Source of the DNA: Aptenodytes patagonicus
Lineage: Eukaryota; Chordata; Aves; Sphenisciformes; Spheniscidae
Direction of reading: 5' to 3'
Length of the DNA: 64,000 nt
NCBI RefSeq assembly: GCF_965638725.1
Contig: NC_134963.1
Location: forward strand, 15,714,501 to 15,778,500
A program made the position numbers and the translations under genes. The notes beneath the pieces were generated by a model. That model was not told the origin of the DNA, did no database searches, and saw nothing but the letters and a program-made list of their open reading frames with translations. Shown one piece after another: positions 23,301-38,300 of this stretch (positions within the stretch are counted from its first letter, which is position 1; each line of letters opens with the position of its first letter).

Positions 23301-26300
23301 TTCTTTTACGAACCATCTTTTTAACAGCAGTGTTGAAGAGAGAGCTGTTTTTTTCATGCAGAGAGGTTTAGGACACAAGACCTGGGATGTATGTGTTGTG
23401 CAGTGCCTGTACTTATCCTTTCAGTGTTCTCTGTTGTGTTTCTATTTTGTCTACATCGAGCCGGTGGAGACAGACCGGGTAGTGTGATACGTAAGCGAGG
23501 TTCTGCATCCATGCTGTCTCCACAGAGCAGATGCAGAGAACGGCTGCAGAATCTCTGCTCACCTGATTACAGTTCTGCCGTGTCGCACCTCAGCATCTGG
23601 GGAGAGAGCAAGAGTTTCGTCCGTGCCAAGGCTGGGATTTGTAAGGAAGGCTCAGAGTTAAGGGCTCAGCTGAGCTCCTACTAATCAACCTGATTGCCTC
23701 TGGAAAAAGTGAATTATAGGCATGGAATTGGACTACAATAGATCCTTTCTTCTGTGGCGAAGTAGTCTGTCCTTCCTAATTATTTTATTCTCTAAAATCA
23801 TAGCAAACCCTTTCTTTTTAAATGGAAAATCATCTAGTTTTTTTTTATTTCCCTCATAAAACTCTGAGACCGGTGAAATTCAGAAACTTTTGCCCATGCA
23901 GTATTGTTTGTATTTCCTAGTAGGGAGAGTCCTTCAGGCCCCTATCTCCATACAGAACTCTGGGCCTGAGTGGCACTGCCTCAGCTGTGAAGCCCCACGT
24001 TTTTCCTTTTAGTAAGGGAGGACGTACGTACGTTGCGATGGTTGGCTGGCCCCGACGCCTCGTTAGAGATTTAGGCTGGGGAGTGAGGCCCACAGAGGAA
24101 GTGGAAGGAGGAAGCAGGAAGCTTGTCATTTTTTTGTGATTCTTTCAGTGCTAGGTAAGCTGTGGTCGTTAAGAAAATTTGCCAAAGCCCGTGCAAGCAA
24201 TAATAGAGTTAAAGCTGTTAGCGTCTCGTTAAATTAATGCTGTGCTCTGGCATAAAGTTGTGAAAGGACACTGCTAAGTTCGGTCCACATCTTTACCCTT
24301 GTTACTGAGAGAGACCCGTTTCTTCTTTTTCCCCTCTCTTGTTAAATCTCTAGACAATGACTGAACTGTATCAATTCAAATTCAAGTACAAAAAGGAGGT
24401 GCCCCAGATGGACATCATCAGGTAGTGGTTTGGTTTTATTTCTCAGAATTACACTGTGAAAACTGCGTTCTAGAAGCATTAAGAAGAAACTGCACTTTAT
24501 GATTAGAGCACGTCTGAGTCGCTAAGCAGCTGTAAATATCATCAGAGTTGAGGATAGTCACCCTACAGGATATGAACTGCCGAGCTGATGAGTAGAAATG
24601 CTGTTACGTAGCACAGTGAGGCACTTAAAGTGCGCCAGAACTGAATTAAGGGCAATTTATAGAAATGGTGCCTAATCAGGGTAGCGATGCAGAAACTGGC
24701 ACCGTTGTTGAGCTTGCTGCTGTCTCAACTAATAATGAGTGTTCTTCCACTTTCACAAGACAGCCTTGTGCTTTCAAATGAAGCTTTTTCAGGTTTGATC
24801 CCTTTCACCATGATCCTGCACCCAGGATTTTTTTCCTTGGGCATTTGCATACGTGTATTCTGCTTGAGCAGTCTTGCGTGGGTGACCTGAGAGAACTTTC
24901 ACTTATGATGCCCGAGTCGATGCTGCAAAATGTTTGGCAGGAAGCAGCAGCTTTTTGCATCTTTTTGGCTCTGACTGTCTGTTAGATATTTTAAAGCTGT
25001 GTTTAGTAGGCCATAATCCTGTGTAGTTTAAAATAAATACTATCAAAGGCCGTTGGCTATAACCAAAGCAAAGAAAAATAATTAACCATTTTTAGTTTGC
25101 TTCTGCAGTTGCCATTGGTGAGAGATGGATCTTTGGGCCTTGGAACCTGCCTGAACAGCAAGAGAGCTCTGCTGTCTTGTATGCTGCTCAGGAAACTCCT
25201 CCGAAACGCTCCTGTAGTGTGCCATTTGTCGCTCTTTCTCTAAACACATCCACATCATTTGTAATACGTGGCAAAGTGATTTTCTGTTGGGAAAATCTGA
25301 ACGATGTCTGAGTCTGGAGTGTCCTGTTGACTGTACCCTCTGTTTCTGCTTTGAAGCTTCTGTCAGTTGTCCTTACTACACTGAGGGAAAGAGGAGACGT
25401 TTCGGATCTGAAAGATAATAGATAGCTCTTGAGTACTTCGGTTTTTTAATCAGCCTTACTCAGATCAGTCATTAGTTCCTAGAAATAACAACAGTCCCCA
25501 AATGGAAGTCAGCGTCCCTTGGTGTCCGTCCTACCAGCCAACGAGAGGCTAAGTAATCTTGCTGTTGTGTTTATATCTGCTCCATCGAAATCTCATTACT
25601 GCTCTGAGGCTTCAAAGCCCGTGGCATCAGATTCCTGGGCTCTGTTCTGTGTCCTCAGTGACTGACATTGCTATCGCAGGATCATGCGTGTACCTGCAGT
25701 CGTTAGTAAACTGACGCTCTGGCATTGATCAGAGTATTGTGTCATCTTTGCTATCAGCTCCTTCAGCTGATAAAGATGCTTTTATACACCTGCAAGGTTT
25801 ATTGTCGTGTGCAAACTCTGAGTTAATCATTCCGTGAGAGATGTTTTGTGGGTCTGCATCATCATATCTGAGTGGTAAAGGGAAACTTTCTCCTAGATTG
25901 TCTCTGCCTTATTTTAGATGGATTTCGGAGGAATTCCTCACAATTCATCCCAGTCCTTCGGAGAGGTTCAGCTCCTCAGCTTCTACCTTTTAACACACTC
26001 CTGCATCAAATCCACAATGTTATTCCCATATTGAACCCGTACTTGACCTGTTAATTCCTATGGAAGTCTCCTCTCTTTTTTTGCTTATACTCTTTCCCCT
26101 TACCATTTCTATTCCGCTAATCCCAAGACTTGTAAAGGTGACGTGTAAAGAGAAGGTAGGCCTTCTCTTAGGCCTACCTAAGTAGGCAATGCCTACTCCA
26201 CCTTAGGCATTGCCAGCGTTTGTCCTCTCACTTGATGTACATTTCTGAACATACAGGATTTAATCTAATTGCAGAGTGTGCTCAGCACAGAGTTTTGCTG

Positions 26301-29300
26301 TTGGCAGTTTGGAGCCTACCAAACCATACCCTGCCTCCCCTGCGAATTCCAGGCTACCAAACCATACCCTGCCTCCCCTGCGAATTCCAGGCTACCAAAC
26401 CATACCCTGCCTCCCCAGCGATTTGGGATAATTGTGTTAGGGACCATCCGGCCTGTATAGCATCATCCACCTGCCGGTGGTCTTCCAAAGACGTAGTGGA
26501 GGAGCTACATTTTTCTTTATGGCCCCTTCTCATTGAAAGTTAAGGAAGTTTAGGTTCCTTAGTCACGTAGTGATTCATCTAGTCCATCTTCAGCCGTCTA
26601 AAGTTAGCTGGCTGATCTAAGCTGCTCATCTCATCTACCTCGAGAAACAAACTCCTCCAGAGGGCGATTCATCCCACTTCTGTTAGACGTTTATCTCAGT
26701 CTAGACTGCTTGCTTAGACTAGCCAGCTGACATTTGGATGGGTGAAGGAGGTGAGAGGAATTCCCCTTAGTCACTTTTGAAAAATGTGCTTCTGAACTAG
26801 CTTTTCTTACATGGAATTGAAGTGAGAACATGCAATTCACTTCTCTTCAAACTGCAAAATGGACTTGAAAATAGCCCCTGTGATGAATCAGCTTTATATG
26901 GGATTCTCACCTCATTCCTCTCATTCCTGAAATTGCTTAGGTGAAAGGCACTTGTTTTATGGTCCTTTGATCCAATTTAATCATGTTCAAACAAGTGAGT
27001 CATGGCATTTGTATAATGGGGTCCATTGCCCCAGCTACAAAGTCTGTTCAAATGTAAATGCCATGCCTCTTAGTTTAGAGCTATTGTTTTGCTGATGCCA
27101 CCTCATCCCTGGAGTCTGTTTCACTTCCCTGTTTATCTGGAAATTACATAAAGGCATTGTAGCTTTGTTGCTGGTGGTTTCAGACAAGTCAGCGGGTGCA
27201 CTGTATTTGTAATTAGATCGTGAATATTCATGACTGAGGAAAACAAATCTGTTATTCTTCTTCCGACTGTAGCAACCAAATGAACTTTGTGAATGGGGTG
27301 TGCAGCGAGGACGTTAAACAGGCCAGCAGGCTCCTGATCCGTAAACTGTACCTGTTAATGCAAAACCTCGGGCCGCTTCCCAATGACATTACCCTGACCA
27401 TGAAACTCCTCTACTACAATGATGGTAGGTGGAGAACAGGGTGTGCTGTGGGGAAAAATTCCCTTTCCACCAGTTTCTATGCTAATCATGAGCCCCTGTG
27501 AAGTAAGTAAAGCATAGAAAGGTGAAATGGTAGAAGCTGTAAACTGAGAAATGGTGTAAAACATAGTAAAGCCTTCTGACACACAGGGATGGCAGATGCT
27601 TTTTAAGAAAGGGTTGAGCATCCATGTAAGAAGTACAGCCATGCAGTGTGAAAGGAAGACATCCTTCTCCTTCACAGTTTTTGTGTTTGTTTTTTTAAGG
27701 AACAGGCATCCTGCGTTTGTCAGGTTCTGCTCCAGAAAGTTGGGCACATTAATGGTATCTCAGCATCCTAAAGTCATTATTTCTTTGAGCTCCCTAATAA
27801 CATTTGCTCAGCTCATTTTTTTCCTTTGCATTCTCTCCCTTCTTCTTATAAAAACCCCCAGAATATTTTTACTAGTTGATGTTGTTACTTGAGGCTGGTA
27901 TGCGCTTGTTCTTTATAAATCAGATTAAGGAGAGATGGAACTTGATTTCTCTGACATCAGTGGGTTCTTTCTCCCTGTGTAGTAACTCCCAAAGATTACC
28001 AGCCCCCGGGCTTTAAGGAAGATGGCAGCTCTGGTGACCTGTTGTTTGATGGCGATCCTGTCAACCTGAGAGTAGGGTCAGTCTCCACTGGGTTCCACCT
28101 CATGAAAGTGAGAGTGACAACTGAAAAGAAAAGAATGGGGAGAGTTGAAAGCAACCTGATCCAGAAGACTGGCCCTACTGAGATCTCCCATCAAGGGTTA
28201 GACTGTGATGAAGAGGAAGAGGAGGGGAGCACAAAGGTATAGAAACAGCTCTGTTCGGTTCTCGCTGAAGGAATGGAGTTTATCTCGCAAAACGCTCCTT
28301 AAAAAAACCATTTTCTCAGAATCCTAGTTTAATAAGGGTTTCAGCTTGTGTAGGGCAGCAGCGCTACAGCAGGTTGAACACTGAGGCTGGAAGTCCATAG
28401 ACATAAAGTGAATTTCATTCCGGCATATCCACTGACTTACTGAGTGCAGTATGTTCTCCCAGAAGAGGGCAGTGATTGTACAGAGACGCACAGCACATGC
28501 GTGTGCACGCACACACAGCACATGCGTGTGCACGCACACGCACACGTGCACACCTATACGCAGAGATGCACAAAATGGAGCAAACTGCAAAGAGCTTTGC
28601 ATTTCCACTTGGCGTTTCTCAGGACTAAGCCACGTTCCACTGTGTAGTCAGGTGGGATTCCTTCCACTTACCTCTAGCCATCTAAAAGTTGTGTGTCGTG
28701 CCTAATTTCTCTAGGCCCCCCCCCCGTGCTTAGTGGAGGAGGAGGCATCTTTAGCAGGGAATTCAGATAATTTCCTTAGACACCAAGGTAGGCTGGAATG
28801 AATGGTCCTCTGGTGGTGCCTCTCCAAAATGACAGAAGAGGCAGCCTTGACTGGTAGCTCAGACTTGACGGTTTAATTTTAGGTGGTCGGTGCCAGGGAA
28901 TAAACCCCAGCATAACTAACTCATGAAGATAGGAAGCCGTTTAGGTCGGAATTCTGTTTTTCCTTAGAAAATTTCTCCCTTGAAAGACCCGTAGGCTTGG
29001 GAGAAGGAAAGCCTGGACACTGAGGAGCTGTGAAAATCTCATCCCTATTAGTGCTGGGTTTATGGATTTACCACCTTGGCATATTTTTTAGGCTATGCTA
29101 TTAAGACAAAGCATCATTTGCTTTACAGAATCACCCTCTCCCTGTCAGAGCAGATTCAAGTGAGCGTGGAGAGGACAAAAGTGACACCCATCCAGGCTGG
29201 AAAACGGAAGCATCTTCTTTTTACCTTCAAGATACAGGTAAATGCCCAGTTTCAAAACTGAAGGAGCTTGTGCTCATGACTGTATCCTAGCATAATATTC

Positions 29301-32300
29301 AGGTTTTCTCACTTACTGTTTGTCAGGCTGTTTGAATTTTGTGTCAGATGAGATTGAACTATAATAAAGGGCTTGTTTTATGTGCTTGGTTTGTTAGCAG
29401 AAACATTCAATTTTTAATCAGTATCTTCCCACCTCTTTCTCTCAGCAGTTTTTTTTAGATATGGAGGAAATGCACAGTTCATCAATACCGAGTTGCATTA
29501 TCCACATTTTCCCCAAAGCTCTTTTCCTTTAGCTGTTACAGTTTGATTTTGCTAATGACTTCCATATGTGAAAACATACATGAAAGTACAGGAAAAAAGC
29601 CTTTTCTCGCACTTCAATCCACCTAGCATCTGATATACCATGCTGCATTTGACCTTTGAGGCTCTCGGATATAGCCTGTGGAACAATACCATCTAGTGAC
29701 AAAATGGTAAATAGCATTCCTGAGATCCCCAAGCAGTGGAATAAAGAAGCTTGGCTGCCTATGAAGTCACCTTTTCAGGTCTTTCTACTGCAGATTCTCC
29801 GATGACTAATAAGGGGTGAACTCATACTGCCACCTTTTCCACTGTGGGGATATTAACAGGATCTTCCTCCTCTAACCAGTTGCCTGTTTTCATGAAACTG
29901 AGGTGCTTTGGGACCCCCCATCAAATTTTATTGAAACTGTCTAATAAGGTCAATAGAGAGGGGACAGCTCCCCTCCTTCCCCATACACACACCCGCTTGG
30001 ATAGAGCACATGCAGGCATAAGCTTTGTTTCCTTAGGAAACCAGGTTTCCTGAGTTTAAGTGGGGTTTAAGTTTCATTGATAGGAGCTGCTGCAAGTTGA
30101 TGTGTTGCACGTTCAGATGACACTTTATTCTGAAATCTCTGTTTCTAGGAATAAACTGCCAGTGTTGGCAGGGCCTGAGAGCAAAGGTTACACAATTTCA
30201 GATCAGGCATGGGATTTTGCTACAGTGGTTTAATCAGGCTTCTGCATTTTTTTTTTTCCAATTAAATGTAGGGTTTTAACTTCAGAGCTAGTTTTGATTT
30301 GATGTTTGGATTGTAGGTGGAAGGAAGAAGATGGAAATAACGGAGACGGGCAGGATGCCTCGCTCAAGGGCATCTCAGCAGGTGAGGAAATTTTAGCGGC
30401 TCTAAGATACGCCAGGCAAGGTGGAATTCATTGCCACGGAACATTACGTCATCTAGGATGGCACAAGATTCAACTAACATTAGTGGATTTATTGTGCAGT
30501 ATCAAAATGCATAGAGGCTACAAAGTATTATGGCATAGGGATATAAGCGTGAACTGGAAGCATTTAGGAAGAAACTTTCCATGGTCGGCTTATTTCACAC
30601 ATCCAGTGCAAGAATTTTGTACTGTTCTCTGGAGCTGGCACTTGTGAATTACACACGCAGACTAACCCTATCAGTGTCCCAACCAGGCTGGTTTACCTGT
30701 GTGTGTGTTTTTGGATTAAGGTTCTGAAATCACCATCCTGTTTTAGGTTTGAAGAGTGTGTTTGTCTGTTGCCTGACATGGTCTTCACCTCTCCTTTCTT
30801 GCTTCCAGACTATCTTTACATGTGAGTCACAGGTACTTACTGGATCCTATCCCTTTTTGGCTACCTCTCTAGGATAGGAGGAATTATCCCTGGAGGTGCT
30901 GATCTCTTTTTCAGTGGTTGTTGGGGCAACCCAAAGAACTAGGGTAGACCAGACATGTAATTTTAGATAAGTAAAGTTATGTGAAATTAATTCCATCCTG
31001 AAGGCTGCCCAGGCCAAACCCTGAGTCAGAATCAGAGCTCGAATTCATGGGCTTGTGCAGAGGTTTTTTTCAGTGACAGGGCAAATCTCTGAATACCACC
31101 CGACTTGTCTCTTGATCCTCCTCCCATTCAAATTAGTTGAAAATCGTGTGAGCTTGCATGTTCAGAAACTGAATCTTTACAGGATAAGTTAATGAGAGTA
31201 GGAAATTGCTACTAAAATTTTCCCCGCCTCTGTTGAAAAGAATCCCGGGGTGTCTAACCCAGACAGCAACTGGAGACTACAACTTAACGTGTCATTCAAA
31301 AGGCATCTGTGAAGTATTTGCCTTGACTCTGGATCTTAGAAATGAACTTCTGTGCCTAGGCTGGTATTTTTCAAACTTTAACCACATTTTTTTTTGTGTC
31401 ACATCCTCCAGTTTCCTTCTGATCATTGTTTATTCTGTCGTCTCTGTGAAAACAGGAGCCTTTTTTGTTTGTAACTCATGGTTGTCCCACTGATTCATGC
31501 TCTGACATTCTTTCGGGTCTGTCACGATTGTAAGCAGAGCACCAGACACCTCTGTCTTGCAGCATGTGAATTTCATTAGAATACGGTAGCAATAGTGAGA
31601 GTGTCTGGAGGTGGTGGAAACAGCGTTAGTTGCTGAAAAATGGAAGAATCACTTTATCCATTGTATGTGTCCAAAGACTTAAAAAAAAAAAATCCCAAGC
31701 CCTCTGCCTGGTAGATTCTGCATGGCAGAGGGGATTTTTAATGTGTTCTTTGATACTGTTTTTTAAACCATCATAACTTAAAAGTTGGCTAATATTTCAG
31801 TCAGTTTAGGGAAAAACAAAGTCAAGTCACTAGTTAAAAAGTGCAGATCATCATTGTAAGGCCAGTGCTAATAAAAATCTGACACTCTTTTCCATGTGAG
31901 AGGGACTTTCCCTTCTTTTCTGAGGGAAGTGGTTAAAACAAATAACCATTGTGTATTCCACTTGAATCAGGAAGCCAAACTGGTGAGTGAAGTTTGTCTT
32001 AAAAAATGAGGACAAGCTTGGGTGGATGGGAAGTCTGAGTTAGGTATTATCTAACAGGGTCAAGTATAGGTAAGATGGGTAGAAGTAGTCCTGTTGGGGT
32101 GTGAATGCAAACACCTTGTTGCTATCCAGACTACTGCACAGTCAAGTAATAGCATTTTCCAACTGTCAAGTGTGTTCAGAGAAGCTCTCTGCTTTAAGGA
32201 GCTATAAGGTCTCCAAAGTGACTTGTTTTCTCCTGGATTTTGGAATTTAATCAGCTTGGTGTGTGAGGGGCCCTGGGAACAACCTAGCTTGGGCCACGGA

Positions 32301-35300
32301 GGTCTCCCTTCATTGGGGCAGGTATGAGCCCTTAGGCTTGCGCTGCTAAGTGTGTGACTTTGAGTGTTAGGTTTCCACCAGAAGAAGATCCCCTTGAACT
32401 AACTCGCCGAACGATCGCTGACATACCAGCACTACCGCAAGGGAGCAGGCAAGACCGGAATGGGCAAAGAGGGTCCGGGAGGGACACCTGCCCTTCTGGT
32501 GGCAGCGCAGTGTTAGCTGTTCAGCTGTCCGTGGAGCAGCACCTCGGGGACTTGGGTTTAAAGGTGCTCTCTGTACAGTTAAACATTCAGGCCAAGATTT
32601 TCAGACCTAACTAAAACAATTTGGAGTGTCCCAGAATTTGGTATTTGTACAAGGATTTGATACTCAAGAAGTGCTGAGTTCAAAAATGGTACCCACAGTC
32701 ACAAGTTGCTTTTGGAAATGTGGACGAGCCCATTGCTGCTCTTTATCTGAAGTGCACTGCTGTATTCTTTCTGGTTCCCTGGTTATCAAAAATAAAAACT
32801 CTGCTGTTGGAACTGAGTTTATTGGTCATTATCTTCCTGACCTACAGCTCTTCAGGAAAACCAGGAATGAAAGTATTAAAGGCTTATTTTTATCTAATGG
32901 ACATGGGAGAGGCAAAGGATGCAGATCTGCCAAACGAGAAGCAGCTATTCCTGTCCAGTTAGAACTGTAACTGGCCTTTAGTAATGGCCATGGAGAGTCT
33001 CTGACAGAGGCTTTTCAGATTGGGGAAAAATTTACATGTACTCAACTTGCTTGTTATCTGCAATCTCATGATTGATGATACTTAGGATCAAATGAGAGAT
33101 TGCCCTTTCCCAGCAAAGCATCTCTGTACTTAATCATCCAGAGTTAGACACCAGCATGTAAATTAGCCTACCTCTGCTGACTTCAGGAAAGTTTTTCTGA
33201 TTGCATCAGCCAAGGATTTGGCCCCGTGTGCTATCTTTATGCGTCTTGCTACTTTCCACTGGCATTCGAGAAGTTGTGAAGAGTTGGGTAAAATAGGGAA
33301 TTGCTGCCCATTGATTTAGCTTATAGAAATCTGCTGATGAGAATGGGGTCCTGCACTGAACTTAAGATAACTTCTTGAATTCTTCAGCATACTCCTTCAT
33401 CCTTTTGTGAATCCTTTAATGTTCTTGTCCTGCAAACTGATTTTGTCTTCACGTAAGCAAACATGTTGCAGTGGAATGAGTTTGGAATGAAACAGAACTA
33501 GAAGATGAGTAAAATCTGACCATGTGGACGCCTCTGCAGGCTTTTATCTCCCATCAGGAAGCTGTGGGCTGAAGTTCTGGGGTGGTCCTTAGAGCACAGT
33601 CTCACTGCACAGTGAAGCAGCCGTGCAGAGAGCCCTGAATTGCCCCTGACCGAGCCTGTGCCAGAGCTAGAAATGGTGTGGCTGTATCAGCACAGCACAA
33701 GTCAGTTCTGCCTCCCAAGTTTCTGGCTTCATTAGCTAGGGCCAGACACTGCTTATGCTGCTAGACTGGCCATGCTTATGCTCCTAGACTGCTGTGGGAC
33801 ATGAGGAAGCGTGTTGACACTTGGTCTTGCGTGGACATAATCAGTTTGGATCAGTGATAGCTCAGGGGTCTCTGTACTGTGATTCACTGCCTGCTGTAGG
33901 CATACTCCTGCCATGCGGATTAGCTCTCTTAACTGGAGCTGTCTGAAAGTTAGATGTCTAGGGAGAGATTCATACCTAAATGTTGTAAATCAGTGCTGTT
34001 TTAGACCTCAGAGGATAGCCGGTCTGGCCTCCAGCTGCTGCTCCCATGCAGAAGACTTGGCTACCTGGCCACATTCTCTTTCTCCGAGGGACTGTGTCAA
34101 TGATGGAAGCCAGTGTGAACAGTCTTTCATGGATGTCACATTGCGAGTAATATCTGTTGTGTTTGCCAGCGGTCAGTGTCCTGTTGGTGCCCAGGGCCCT
34201 GGTCACCCTGATGGAGATTCTTGTGCCTTTGCTGAGCTTCCGTGTTGCAGGCAGCTTCTGTCTGAAAGTGAAGGTCAGCGCAAGTGGATCCAGTTGCAGA
34301 ATAACAGCTTGGAGAGCAAGACCTTTGTTGTCTGATTTTTCCCAGACAAACCACTTCTAAAATTGCCACGACAGAAAGCAGTTGAAGGGTGAAGCCTGCC
34401 ATTTGCAGAGCAATAGGAAAGCATTTTTCTGTGGCAATGTCATTATCTTGAACTTCTGCAGAAAAGAAAAAAAAAAGAAAGGTTTATCTCTAACTGTCTA
34501 TCAAGAGAGCTGTATCTGATGAGAAGTTCCCAGAACATTTTCTCCTCCAAACCAGCTGAGGCTACACAGACCCAAACAATGAAGAGAGAAAGATTCAGAG
34601 ATGAGCTTGCCTCTCTCCTTCCTGTGAGCTCAGGCCATTCTGGGAGGAGTGAGACAGGGAGGTCAGGAAATTCCTGGCTTCTTTCAATTCACGTCAGATC
34701 CTTAGCTGTATCTTGGGGCCATTCATCCCTTGCATGAGTTATCCCCGTCTAGTGTGCAGGAAACAGTTTCCTAGTGATCTCTTCATTCAGAGGTGAGGCC
34801 CATCACCCCACAGATCCGGGGAGATTTAACCCTTGCGCCCTCAGATTCCCTGACAGCTACCCAGGGACATCTGCGGGAAGATGTGGAGCTTCCGTGCTGG
34901 CTGCCTTTACATATGTTCATAACGTACATGCTAGCAACCAGACCGTCTAAAGAAATCTGCATAAATTAAGGTTGGGCAGGTCTAATATCACGAGGGACTA
35001 AGTTGGGTAGCAGCCTAATAGGCAGAAGGAGTATCCGTTGCTTTTCACCTCCTCGGTTACAATACTGTAATCTTACGGGGGAAGGCTTCTGGTTTTGGGA
35101 GGCGTATTAGATTGTGATCCGGCAATCAGAATGGCCGGCACGGCAGTGTACATTGTGATTGAGGGCCCCGGAAGAGATTATAAGGATAGAGATGGATAAA
35201 TTTTTTTTCAACAGGTATTTTTGAAGAATTTTTTTTTTTTTACACTCTGGAAAAATCTGTTCATTAGGCCTTTAAATGCTACAAGATACATGAGGTATAG

Positions 35301-38300
35301 AGTAGGCCTGTGAGACTTCAAGTTCGTGAAAAAGAAATTGCGTTGAATGTCAAAGATTTTAACAGTGAGCTATGGAAAAGGAAGAGGACTTGTGGTAGTC
35401 AGTGATGCGTTGGCATGGCTTCCTGGGGACAAAAATGTGGCAAGTTTCCACAGAAGCACCACAGTGAGTGTCTTTCATTCTTCCACCTGCGTAAATTGGC
35501 TTTCATGCTAACCAGCATGATTCTCCTCCACTTGTACAGATGAAAATCAGGATTAATTCCACTGCCAGTGCAATCGCTTTACTGGAAACTGATACGAGAC
35601 CGGTGCTGAGCCCCGCGTCAAGTGTTTAACCACTGTGCTGCCTTCGCTGCATCACTGAGCTCAGAGGGGACAACTGGAGATCGTTGCGTCCAACCTATCT
35701 GCTCAAAGCAGGGTGAAGTGGAGCAGGTTTCTCAGGACCTTGTCCAGTCAGGTGTTGAATATCTCCAAGGATGGAGACTCCACAACCTCTCTGGACAACT
35801 TGTGCCAGTATTTGATTGCCCTCACAGCAAAAAAAAGTTTGTCCTTATGTTTAATGGAATTTCCTGTATTTCAGTGTGTGTCCATTTCCTCTTGTCCTTT
35901 CAGTGGACACCATGACGTACCTTGTGAACCTTGATTTTTGCTGTGCTTGGAGAGCAGGGAGCAGCCAACGGTCAGTGAGTAGAGGGGAATTACTGCCTTC
36001 AACCAGAGAGAAATGGCCGTTCACCAGGGATGCCTCAGGCCTTAGGGGATCAATTTAAAGAGTCACTGGCTTGATTTTTGAAAGCGGCAAGCATTTGCTG
36101 TGCTATCGAGTCAATGTTAGCTGCAGCTGAAATCACAGGATACATCAGGCACTGGCTCTCTCTGATTAAAGTTTCCTGATGATGATAGATGCCCCCTGAC
36201 ACCTGAGGATCATTTTGCCTCATTTCAGCAGTTAAGTCTTGTATCTCGGTCCTTATTCTTCTGGCTCGCTTGATGGAACTGGACTTCTTTTGACATTAAT
36301 GTGCTTCTGAATTTGTCAGGATAGTTACAAGGTACCAAACTAAACACTCCGTGTCCCTGACAAAGGGAACTCTTCTGAGGGCATAAAATTTGCCAAGTGC
36401 CAAATCTCAGCATGGGGCAGGCCAGGGACAAAGAGGGACACAGTTGAATGCTCTTGTGCAATTTTAGCTTTCCTACATAGGATGCCTTGGGAAGCAAAAC
36501 ACATGTCAGAAGAGCTGTAAATTTGCTTCGATTTATGCTGGGAATTTTTGGCTGGAATACGTGGGGACACTGGGGATTGAAAATTGCAGAGCACAAAACT
36601 AGGTCCTGATTTTGTCTATCTAAGAATAGCAGTGTAGCTGTGGTCTGCTCATTCTGTTTCATCCACCAGTCTGCCTTGGGAAGGCTTTAATCTAAGTCTA
36701 ATCTATTTTTAGCCTGATATCTTCTCCAGACAATGTGCAGCTGTCCTGTTAGTTTTATGCCAGAAATTAGTAACACTTGTATGATTCACAAGTTAGCTGT
36801 ATTTTTACAGAAAAATTTTGCGGCAACATACTACTTTTTTACACGTAGTGCAGTATTGTAAAACAGGAGATTCAAACTCACTGTGTCTTCATGGTATGAC
36901 CTAGACCCAGAACTACACCTCGGACTCAGGAGGTCATGGGTCCGTTCCTGTCTTTGCTACTTGATCGGGACTTGTCCCACCTGTCCTGTTGTCAGCACGG
37001 TCCCTTTGCAGGGTAAGCGTGCGAGGGCCTGGGCCTTGTCCTACGTGCTTTTATAGCACCTGGCTCATCCGTGGAGCCGAGGGCCTGTAGTGGTTGTGTA
37101 AGACAAAAAAACCAACATTCACACAGCGCAAGCTCTCCCATCAGTTATTCTAAATCGAGCATCCCAGTACATGGGAAAAATTAGAATTAATCAACCGCTG
37201 GAGGCTTTGATTGTATGTTTAGTCAATGGGAGGGATTTCCTGCTTTTCACCACACTATTTGAGAGGTTTACCTTCTGGTTGAAGTCAAATAAACTTACGT
37301 AGGATCTGACTTAATCCCATTTAAAGCAACATTTCTGGGGAAGAACCTTGAGTGTTTGGCTAAGGATGGGACCTGGAAGTTGGACTTGGGGTCTGTTCCT
37401 GGCTCCGAGTTCCTACGTGAACTTGTAGCTGGGCAGGGGCAGGACAGGACATGTTGGCTTTGGTGAAATACCTCACACAGCTGACATCTTATTCATTCAA
37501 TAGATGAATAGTGCCTGTCTAGAGCACTTGATGGCTTGCATAGATGTTTTTACTCTTCTCATCTCAGGTTCCTGTTAGGAGGTCATGCTGCCTGTGGTAA
37601 AGGGGAGGAAAACTGGGGGAGAGTTACTGGGGGAGAGTTGCAGTGGACTCTGCGTGAGCAGCTGCTTGTGGCTATTTCTCCCACCTCAAAAGTATCCCAT
37701 CCATGCAGAAAATTTAGGAGGAATAGCAAAGGGGTAAAAACTTTACTGAGTAGTTGCCTGTGCTGCAGAAGGTCCATTCCTCAATAGAGGAAATAAAAGC
37801 ACCAACTCTAGCTGATGCTCTCTTTATGCGGTTTAGACTAAAATAGGAGGAGAGCTGCCTTATTCAGGTGACTGGGGGCCAGGAGACTGGGGTTCATCGC
37901 TTTGCTTTATTGTGTGGCCAGCAGGACAGGGTACAAACCCTGCAGCTGTGTTAACACTGGAGAGTTTTTGGATGCAGTGTTTCCCCCCTCTGGGCCCTTT
38001 ACTTCAAAAAAGGAAGCAGACAGGTTAAAACGATGCCAGGGAGAGGAAAGTAAATAACTGCCTAAAATGCCAGTTTGAGCAGCTGGATATCGGGTCAGGA
38101 GCTGTAACACAGAGACCCACTCATCACTCTTTCCTCAAGCAAATATGCCTTGGGCAGCGTTGGAAGTTTTGTCAGCCCTGAGTGTGCAGGGTGAAGAGGA
38201 ACCTGCCCGTCCCACTTCGGCAGATTCTTGTTTTCTCTGTTTTTATGGAAAGGAAATTGTACTTTCTGCATTAAGCAATATTGTGTTGCTCATAATGAAG

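Noticed and set aside
33913..34335. 140-codon plus-strand frame in the last HORMAD2 intron
   Set aside because: No HORMAD-like sequence and no acceptor/donor pair keeping phase 0 to the last exon.
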